NCBI GenBank assembly: GCA_030038695.1
Contig: JASHSN010000494.1
Coordinates: forward strand, 1 to 10,785
Length of the DNA: 10,785 nt
From: Nitrososphaeraceae archaeon
Lineage (GTDB): Archaea; Thermoproteota; Nitrososphaeria; Nitrososphaerales; Nitrososphaeraceae
Direction: 5' to 3'
The position numbers were made by a program, and so were the translations under genes. Shown here piece by piece: positions 6,332 through 10,785 of the stretch (position 1 is its first letter; each line of letters starts with the position of its first letter). The notes beneath the pieces are model-generated. The model saw only the letters and a list, made by a program, of their open reading frames with translations, was not told the origin of the DNA and did not search any database.

Positions 6332-7009
6332 ATGACTAGCATTAACAACAGCGAGACAAAGGTAGGACACGTAGTTCTATGTGTACTGATTTACAGTACA
6401 TTCCTATTAGCAATTGTGTTCGGGGATCAAAATCTGTATGCATTATCTTCACTGGATCGGCATACTGGTGGATTCTCACATGGAGAGCAACAAGCGGCAA
6501 TAGACTTCCAAAATAAGATACCGTTCAACCCGGTATGTGTTGCACACACCACTTATTACTGTGCTGGCTATTTTAAGGCATATGATGTTACATGGAATAA
6601 TCTAGCGACTAACAGGCAGACATCAAATCCTAGTCCTAATCCTCCTGCTTCCAATTCTACTAGGACATTGCCTCCTGCTTCTAATAGTAACGTTACTGCC
6701 ACTCCTACTATTATTCCACAACCACCGACATATACTTGGGTTGCATTCATTGTATTTCTCCTTATCCTGATTGTTGCAATAGCATGGAAATTAAAACCCG
6801 AAAATGGAAAGCATAAAGAAAGACATCATTTTCCTGATCACCTTAAGGAAAAGGTTCTCGAAAAACAACATCATAGATGTGCTGATTGGAATAATGTATT
6901 GAATGTAGTTGATTGGCATCATAGAAATGGCGACAGGTCTGATAACAGAGAATCAAATTGTGTAGCATTATGTCCCAATTGTCACGCAATTAAAATCCGT
7001 AGACATTAA
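6332..7009 (+). CDS. Membrane-anchored protein with C-terminal HNH nuclease-like domain
   Basis: A 225-residue protein in four parts. (1) A signal or anchor helix at about 12-31. (2) An extracytoplasmic part at about 32-95 with F-S-H-G-x3-A-A-x-D (48-58), Cys69 and Y-C-A-G-Y-F-K-A-Y-x3-W (76-88), a pattern like small secreted thaumarchaeal proteins; Cys69 and Cys77 could form a disulfide. (3) A Pro/Ser/Asn stalk (96-133) with a repeated PPASNS and glycosylation-type N-S-T and N-V-T sites. (4) A second helix at 134-152 followed by a basic turn, then an HNH-type domain (165-225). The domain shows DWHHRNGDRSDN (194-205), Asn209 and LCPNCH (213-218), the beta-beta-alpha metal fold of HNH endonucleases. 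The first zinc knuckle is reduced to C-A-D-W (183-186), one Cys instead of two. Predicted topology puts the nuclease in the cytoplasm. Substrate and role are unknown. Confidence 0.82.
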   Translation: MTSINNSETKVGHVVLCVLIYSTFLLAIVFGDQNLYALSSLDRHTGGFSHGEQQAAIDFQNKIPFNPVCVAHTTYYCAGYFKAYDVTWNNLATNRQTSNPSPNPPASNSTRTLPPASNSNVTATPTIIPQPPTYTWVAFIVFLLILIVAIAWKLKPENGKHKERHHFPDHLKEKVLEKQHHRCADWNNVLNVVDWHHRNGDRSDNRESNCVALCPNCHAIKIRRH

Positions 7010-7174
7010 TGAATGCTTACAGAAAATTAGCCTACACTTACTAGTCATGGACAGGCGGATTCTAGTTATTTTTGTCCTTGTCGTTTGATAGTATATTCCA
7101 TTCATATTTTTGTCTATCTGGCATTAAAGTACTAGACTAATTTAAGCCGGAAACTTTGCCCCGTAATGAAATAA

Positions 7175-7369
7175 TTATTGGCTGAGGTTTCCATTGCTGA
7201 AGTAATCAGTATCGTAGTCTATATATTTGTCCTGTTTTATAATCTCCGTCAGGTCCCGGATTTCCTTCAGATCATTGAATTCATTAATTTTCTTTACGCT
7301 TAGGCCTAAAGATTCCAATTCGTTTATCCACCAACCATATCTTTCTGGGTGTTCTCTCATTGTGGCCAA
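7175..7369 (-). CDS. Small hypothetical protein, possibly a 5'-truncated gene
   Basis: A charged, helix-rich frame: MREHPERYGWWINELESLGL, then NEFNDLKEIRDLTEIIKQ and an acidic tail ending NGNLSQ. Starts available are TTG 7369 or ATG 7360, but the frame stays open to 7411 and the extra residues (FEAEISLTNLA) read on smoothly into the start region, so the original start may be lost. Composition is clearly protein-like but I recognise no family. A/T boxes at about 7399-7412 could serve as a promoter. It lies between the HNH gene (opposite strand) and the cupin gene (same strand, 148 bases upstream). Confidence 0.45.
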   Translation of the reverse strand: MATMREHPERYGWWINELESLGLSVKKINEFNDLKEIRDLTEIIKQDKYIDYDTDYFSNGNLSQ

Positions 7370-7516
7370 ATTAGTTAGTGATATCTCAGCCTCGAATATA
7401 TACTTAAATATTTACTATATGATTGTACTGTATTATATATGGATGTCAGGCACAGTTTTCCTATATGACATGTCCTATCCTATTCCACCACCCGGAACCA
7501 CACCTTGATCATCCAT

Positions 7517-7846
7517 TTAGCTTCTGCTGCCTAATGTATAAAATATTACAAGATCTTGTTTATTCCCATGGAAGCTGTGGTCAGCCTTGGCAGGAACAAA
7601 AATGCATGTTCCCTGACTGATTTGATGATCTTTTCCATCTAGTTTGATAATGCCATTGCCTTCAATAACATAATAGACCTCATCAACCGAATGCGGTTCT
7701 TGCGTATCCTTCTCACCAGGGTGTAATCGTATGATACCAGCCTGGATAGCCCTTGTACTTATAAAATCTATAAAGTACCCGCCTTGGTCCTCAAGTCCAG
7801 AGAGAAGTTTGTTTAGTTCAAATACTTTGGAATTCATCTCCTTCAC
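7517..7846 (-). CDS. Single-domain cupin protein
   Basis: A 109-residue one-domain cupin, or 106 residues if the ATG at 7837 is used. Cupin motif 1 is AGIIRLHPGE then EPHSVDEVYYVIEGNG: the second metal His and the Glu are present while the first His is Glu (E-P-H). Motif 2 is GTCIFVPAKADHSFHG, with the Pro-turn and final His. Enough ligands (His, Glu, His) remain for a metal centre. Such small cupins act as cytoplasmic metal-dependent dioxygenases, isomerases or sugar-binding proteins; the reaction cannot be told here. The ATG at 7837 is preceded by GGTGAAGGAG, a plausible archaeal ribosome site; the GTG at 7846 would overlap it, so I favour 7837. A TATA box at 7875-7881 is correctly spaced. 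It appears to be a single-gene unit. Confidence 0.88.
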   Translation of the reverse strand: MKEMNSKVFELNKLLSGLEDQGGYFIDFISTRAIQAGIIRLHPGEKDTQEPHSVDEVYYVIEGNGIIKLDGKDHQISQGTCIFVPAKADHSFHGNKQDLVIFYTLGSRS

Positions 7847-7874
7847 CCAGTGTAAGTTTTGTGTATTCTTGTTG

Positions 7875-7881
7875 TTTATAG
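7875..7881 (-). promoter_or_regulatory. Probable TATA box of the cupin gene
   Basis: CTATAAA on the minus strand predicts transcription from about 7850. This gives a short leader that carries GGTGAAGGAG just before the ATG at 7837. Confidence 0.4.
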
Positions 7882-7970
7882 ATTAGCATTAGTCGTTGTC
7901 GTTGGACTTTCTCGCCTACATCCCTGACAGGAGAATTGAGGAGAAATATCGCTATTTTTATATATAGTAT

Positions 7971-8034
7971 GAACCCTAGAATATCCTTGTCTATGAAAGG
8001 ACTTCCAAGAATAAAGCGAAAATCTCTAGGGTTC
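7971..8034. repeat. 10-bp inverted repeat bounding a short AT-rich segment
   Basis: gaaccctaga at 7971-7980 pairs exactly with tctagggttc at 8025-8034, with 44 bases between. A strong TATA-like run (tttttatatatag) lies just before it. The enclosed 22-codon ATG frame (7969-8037) is probably accidental. Possible structured RNA or paired protein-binding sites. Confidence 0.4.
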
Positions 8035-8115
8035 TAGAGTACATCATGCCCAACTTGGATTTAAAAGTTTATTATATGAAATTATTACACACAGATAACA
8101 GAGGAAGTGAGACTA

Positions 8116-8265
8116 ATGAAGAAGAAGCAAGTATTACGTACTTGTGCGGTTTGGAGTACAGACTCTACTGGCAAGTTAGCATTTCTTGATAATATGTTAT
8201 CTTTCTTTATAGCCGAAGTAGATGAGACGGGAAATTTCTCAGACAAAGCTAGAGAATTAAAATGA
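8116..8265 (+). CDS. Possible 49-residue protein
   Basis: An ATG frame MKKKQVLRTCAVWSTDSTGK, then LAFLDNMLSFFIAEVDETGN ending DKARELK. It is preceded by gaggaagtga about 6-15 bases upstream (a plausible ribosome site) and by tttaaaag at 8060-8067 (TATA-like, giving a leader of about 25 bases). Composition is balanced, with a basic start and an amphipathic, acidic C-terminal half. I recognise no family. After its TGA the same frame reopens at ATG 8284 for 39 codons (MEFGLQHPNYRF) across two intervening stops, so it may be the front of a longer decayed gene. Confidence 0.35.
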   Translation: MKKKQVLRTCAVWSTDSTGKLAFLDNMLSFFIAEVDETGNFSDKARELK

Positions 8266-8508
8266 TGGTGGTAATCTGATATTATGGAGTTCGGTCTTCA
8301 GCATCCTAATTATAGATTCGATCATAGAAACCACGATAGCGTAATAACATGGTCGCGTTTGACTCTTTTTGGTATTAGTTTTTGTCATAGTGATCCCTCT
8401 TGATTAAGTATTTAAAAACAATATTTCCGGTTGTCGTCCAGATCTCATCGAGAACGGATCCACATCTTCCACTCAAACAATGAGAGAATATAGTATTTAC
8501 ATTCATTG
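8266..8508. other. Intergenic stretch with no clear gene
   Basis: Apart from the 39-codon frame at 8284-8403, which continues the frame of the small upstream gene after two stops, I see no gene, repeat or RNA signature here. Confidence 0.35.
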
Positions 8509-8607
8509 TTACTGCCTTATCGGTACCTTAGCTACTCTACCTTCATAGAAGCGGACGATGTTATTGGAGATCTCTTCAAGACAGTCCTTTACGACAACCG
8601 ACTCGGG
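8509..8607 (-). pseudogene. Possible C-terminal tail of a D-2-hydroxyacid dehydrogenase
   Basis: Between TGA (8608-8610) and TAA (8509-8511) the minus strand reads PESVVVKDCLEEISNNIVRF then YEGRVAKVPI. This looks like the last helix of D-isomer-specific 2-hydroxyacid dehydrogenases (T-x-E-S...C-x-x-x-x-x-x-N-I-x-R-F-x-x-G followed by a Pro-containing end). No start codon and no Rossmann or catalytic segments precede it. The resemblance is from memory over about 30 residues, so it is tentative. Confidence 0.35.
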
Positions 8608-8616
8608 TCACTTTTT

Positions 8617-8703
8617 TTACTTGCGCGAATAGTTCACTTTGCCATCTTTGACTACAAGGCAATTTCCAATAACAATATTTGATTCTAAGAATATTTCGAC
8701 AAA
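8617..8703 (-). pseudogene. Short protein-like tail of unknown origin
   Basis: Between two in-frame stops the minus strand reads FVEIFLESNIVIGNCLVVKD then GKVNYSRK and TAA. It has the look of a real C-terminus (amphipathic strand, Lys/Arg end) but has no start codon and I cannot name a family. It lies right before the dehydrogenase-like tail and may belong to the same eroded gene or to another. Confidence 0.25.
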
Positions 8704-8763
8704 TCAATTTCCTTCCTGCAGACTGAACCGCGGCCAGATATAATAATACGGTACCTGCATATG

Positions 8764-9870
8764 TTATCCAGATGGAATAGCTTCAATAATGCTTAGAAAG
8801 TTTACAGGATCAGGTGATCGTATTACGTTAACCATGTCGAAACCAGAACCCTCAAGTAGGTTACGAAACTCTTTTTCAGTTCTTATTCTTCCTTTATCAG
8901 TTAGTGCTAGCATTAATATATCTGTAAATTTCCCAATAAAAGGTTCACTAGATTCTGGCATGATTATGTCAATAACTAATAATCTTATGTTGTTCTTTCG
9001 TTTAGTCTTATTTGATGATGTAGTTTTTATAGCTTGTAAACAATTTTTCAAGATTACCCCGGCATACTCATCATCCCAGTTTAGAATTACATTCTTTATG
9101 ATATAACCGTCTGCATCTACAGCAGGAATCGACTTGAAGAAGTCACCCTCTATTAATTTGCAACGGGCAAGAATATCACTATTGTTATCCTTTGAATTCG
9201 CACCCTTAACATACATTCTCTTGGCACTCTCGATTGCGTGAGGCAGATCAAATAGTATTCCCTGCAGTCTAGCATTATTCTTTAGAATAGTCGATAATAA
9301 CATACCTTGTCCTCCCCCTATATCTATAATAGTATTAAATCTTGAAAAATCATACATAGATAATATTGATGAAATGTGTGATGAGGTGAGTGAGGTCATT
9401 GCACTATTGAATATTTGAGCATCATTTTGATTTTGTTGTATGTACTCGTATATATCCAAGCCATTTGCATGTTTAAATGAACTGTCGCCAGTTTCTATGC
9501 TATACAAGAGGTCATCTATAGCTTTCTTAAATGATTCTAATCCAAACAACAGAGCAAAGTTTCTTACTGAATCTTTTGTTTCGGATAAGAGGAGGGATGC
9601 CAAAGAGGTCAGTTCGAATCTCTTATGATTAGTATGCTCTTCTACTACCGCTCCTTTTGTTTCTGCAAATATATCAATGCTAGCCAGCATGCGCAATAAC
9701 CTATAAAGAGAATTAGGATGGGTCCTAGTCTCTTTTGCCAGTTTTTCTATGTCTTTAGGACCATCATTTAAATAATCGGCTATTCTCAATTTTGCAGCGA
9801 TATAGATAGCCTTACTAGTTAGTTGTCCTCTAGTGAGCATATCAAGGATTATAAAAGCTGAGCTTCCCAT
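8764..9870 (-). CDS. SAM-dependent O-methyltransferase (Methyltransf_2/COMT type)
   Basis: A 368-residue enzyme with both parts of the family. The N-terminal winged-helix dimerisation domain (about 10-95) shows the typical LRIADYLNDGPKDIEKLAKE and HPNSLYRLLRMLASIDIF. The C-terminal Rossmann domain has the SAM loop DIGGGQG (183-189), FDLPHAIESA (207-216) and EGDFF (241-245). The family transfers methyl groups to hydroxyls of small aromatic or polyketide-like molecules in the cytoplasm; the substrate is unknown. In the active-site segment, normally V-L-H-D-W-D-D-E, this protein has V-I-L-N-W-D-D-E: the catalytic His is Leu263. It may therefore use another base, act on an acidic hydroxyl, or be inactive. 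A Lys/Asn/Ser-rich insert at 282-294 is unusual. ATG 9870 is supported by a TATA box at 9898-9904, so the gene is probably leaderless and alone. Confidence 0.92.
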   Translation of the reverse strand: MGSSAFIILDMLTRGQLTSKAIYIAAKLRIADYLNDGPKDIEKLAKETRTHPNSLYRLLRMLASIDIFAETKGAVVEEHTNHKRFELTSLASLLLSETKDSVRNFALLFGLESFKKAIDDLLYSIETGDSSFKHANGLDIYEYIQQNQNDAQIFNSAMTSLTSSHISSILSMYDFSRFNTIIDIGGGQGMLLSTILKNNARLQGILFDLPHAIESAKRMYVKGANSKDNNSDILARCKLIEGDFFKSIPAVDADGYIIKNVILNWDDEYAGVILKNCLQAIKTTSSNKTKRKNNIRLLVIDIIMPESSEPFIGKFTDILMLALTDKGRIRTEKEFRNLLEGSGFDMVNVIRSPDPVNFLSIIEAIPSG

Positions 9871-9897
9871 AGACGATAACGGATTTTACTACTATTC

Positions 9898-9904
9898 TTA
9901 TATT
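9898..9904 (-). promoter_or_regulatory. Probable TATA box of the O-methyltransferase gene
   Basis: AATATAA on the minus strand, about 28-34 bases before the ATG at 9870, with no ribosome site between. This fits a leaderless or nearly leaderless transcript. Confidence 0.45.
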
Positions 9905-10021
9905 ATTGTTTATAGAATTCAAATATCCGGGCCAGTCATGGGAGCACCAGCCGGAATCAGGTGTATTTCGGAGTGCAGAGAGGGAGTATTGTTACTGTTC
10001 ACATCTCACCTTCTCCACACT

Positions 10022-10060
10022 AATTTCTGATTCCTCAAAGGAGGAATTTCTGATTCCTCA
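10022..10060. repeat. 16-bp direct repeat with an alternative hairpin
   Basis: aatttctgattcctca occurs at 10022-10037 and 10045-10060. The gaggaat between them (10041-10047) is the reverse complement of the attcctc in both copies (10030-10036 and 10053-10059), so an RNA could form either of two mutually exclusive 7-bp hairpins. Confidence 0.6.
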
Positions 10061-10132
10061 CAGAAGACCTCACTACTATACCTCTCTATTTAGTAGCTGA
10101 CCCAGACTCTTGAAAGCATTTGAAATTAACCC

Positions 10133-10165
10133 AGTTGAATGGCAACTATTGAAAGTTGAATGGCA
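10133..10165. repeat. 12-bp direct repeat
   Basis: agttgaatggca occurs at 10133-10144 and 10154-10165, a period of 21 bases, about two helical turns. Possible paired binding site or slippage product. Confidence 0.5.
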
Positions 10166-10323
10166 TTCGTTACCTGTCTTGTCCTGGATGATGGTATATT
10201 CAACAGGAACACTGCAGGAATATTGGTCGCTCTTCTCTCCTAGTCACGAGCATCTCTGAGAAAGCTTGCAAGTCGGCTAATTCCCCATCTTCCTTTACAT
10301 ATATCTTTCAATTCTATAATACT

Positions 10324-10402
10324 GTTCGATTCAAACCAGATGCTTTTCACTGAATTGATATAAGGTTATCAACATTCACTCCTATAAAAGTTCGATTCAA
10401 AC
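10324..10402. repeat. 13-bp direct repeat, copies 66 bases apart
   Basis: gttcgattcaaac occurs at 10324-10336 and 10390-10402. The core ttcgattc resembles a tRNA T-loop, but the flanks do not pair, so these are not tRNA ends as they stand. Confidence 0.5.
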
Positions 10403-10473
10403 ATGCAGTTCCTTTCATCTCTATCTGGTATTTTATAATATACATAGCAGCTGTATCTATCTGCCATTGTACA

Positions 10474-10785
10474 TTATACACGCATAGCTATTAGAGGTGA
10501 TAGACGTGATGCTTTCCAAGCAGGAAAAAGTCCTGCTAGTAAGGTTACAGTTAGTGAGAGAAGCCACACTTGGAGAAGTTCATTTGGGAGAAAGATAGGT
10601 GCGATATAAGCCCCTCCTCCTGAAGCTCCAGATGCAGATAATAAATATGCAAGACCTATACCGCTAACTATTCCTAGAGATGCTCCGACAAAACCAATGA
10701 GTACGGCGTCACTCAAAAACATGGACATAATAAACAAGGGTTTTGCACCTATAGCTTTCATAGTCCCAATTTCCTTCTTTCTTTC
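10474..10785 (-). CDS. ABC transporter permease, FtsX/MacB type, C-terminal part
   Basis: The frame runs from the window edge (ERKKEIGT, then MKAIGAKP) to TAA at 10474-10476, giving the last 103 residues. This is the FtsX domain C-terminus: the E-I-G-T-M-K-A-I-G-A coupling segment, three hydrophobic stretches (MSMFLSDAVLIGFVGASLGI, a Gly/Ser/Ala-rich loop, then LLQVWLLSLTVTLLAGLFP) and the signature ending P-A-W-K-A-S-R-L-S-P-L-x-A-M-R. Such permeases pair with a LolD/MacB-like ATPase to move or release lipoproteins, peptides or drugs, or to transmit signals across the membrane. The ATG at 10761 is internal. The rest of the permease, and probably the ATPase gene, lie beyond the right edge. 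No clear terminator is seen below 10474. Confidence 0.93.
   Translation of the reverse strand, partial: ERKKEIGTMKAIGAKPLFIMSMFLSDAVLIGFVGASLGIVSGIGLAYLLSASGASGGGAYIAPIFLPNELLQVWLLSLTVTLLAGLFPAWKASRLSPLIAMRV

Larger units (their letters stand above)
9905..10473. other. Non-coding region carrying several short direct repeats
   Basis: About 570 bases between the methyltransferase promoter and the permease stop. The two plus-strand frames here (to 10030 and 10100) overlap each other and show no family signal. The region holds three separate pairs of exact direct repeats (10022-10060, 10133-10165, 10324-10402). No tRNA, CRISPR or gene remnant could be recognised. Confidence 0.45.

Noticed and set aside
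6082..6348. Overlapping plus and minus frames before the HNH gene
   Set aside because: They conflict with each other, one runs into the HNH start, and neither has a family signature.
7227..7620. Two plus-strand frames over the cupin end and the 7175-7369 gene
   Set aside because: Antisense shadows of better-supported minus-strand genes.
10022..10060. Possible CRISPR array
   Set aside because: Only two copies, a 7-base spacer, and no cas genes in the window.
9833..10100. Two overlapping plus-strand frames upstream of the methyltransferase
   Set aside because: One begins inside the methyltransferase, the other starts in its promoter; neither shows motifs.
10324..10402. Possible tRNA ends, because both repeat copies contain a T-loop-like ttcgattc
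   Set aside because: The bases on each side do not form the five-pair T stem, and no acceptor, D or anticodon arms are found upstream.

Overview
The window looks like a chromosomal accessory region of an ammonia-oxidising archaeon of the Nitrososphaeria (Thaumarchaeota), most like the soil Nitrososphaera/Nitrosocosmicus lineage. This is inferred from gene content and style, not from a marker gene. The signs are AT-rich DNA, archaeal TATA-type boxes about 26-30 bases before several starts, mostly weak or absent Shine-Dalgarno sites, a tyrosine recombinase with the zinc-ribbon tail typical of thaumarchaeal integrases, and small Cys/His-rich and secreted proteins of thaumarchaeal type. Coding density is low and there are many broken genes.

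Layout: 1-570 is a universal stress protein (start outside the window). 571-2010 is a decay zone: a C-terminal scrap of a short-chain dehydrogenase (903-985), then a C-terminal piece of an integrase (about 1022-1559, one frameshift) whose end overlaps a 35-residue reading frame (1552-1659). An intact NADP-type SDR oxidoreductase follows (2011-2763). 2764-3500 has no recognisable gene. 3501-3932 is the C-terminal half of an alpha/beta hydrolase without its nucleophile half. 3933-4598 is non-coding and holds two strong hairpins and a C/T-rich tandem repeat. On the minus strand there is a four-helix membrane protein (4612-5145) and a small zinc-binding-type protein (5194-5406). Opposite them is a small secreted protein that seems frameshifted (5410-5624). 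5733-6023 (minus) is a small gene with an in-frame TAA.

The centrepiece is 6332-7009: a protein with a signal or anchor segment, a short extracytoplasmic Cys/Tyr/Gly domain, a Pro/Ser/Asn stalk, a second membrane helix and a C-terminal HNH nuclease-like domain. After it come, on the minus strand, a small hypothetical reading frame (7175-7369, open to 7411) and a cupin (7517-7837 or 7846). A possible 49-residue plus-strand gene lies at 8116-8265. Two decayed minus-strand C-terminal tails (8509-8607 and 8617-8703) are followed by an O-methyltransferase (8764-9870, minus). A repeat-bearing non-coding stretch (9871-10473) precedes the C-terminus of an FtsX/MacB-type ABC permease (10474-10785, minus, cut by the window edge).

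No operon-scale pathway is visible. Most genes appear to be single transcription units. The recurring theme is gene tails without heads (SDR, integrase, hydrolase, 2-hydroxyacid dehydrogenase-like), which suggests repeated deletion or recombination in a recombinase-associated region. The most novel-looking item is the membrane-anchored HNH protein.
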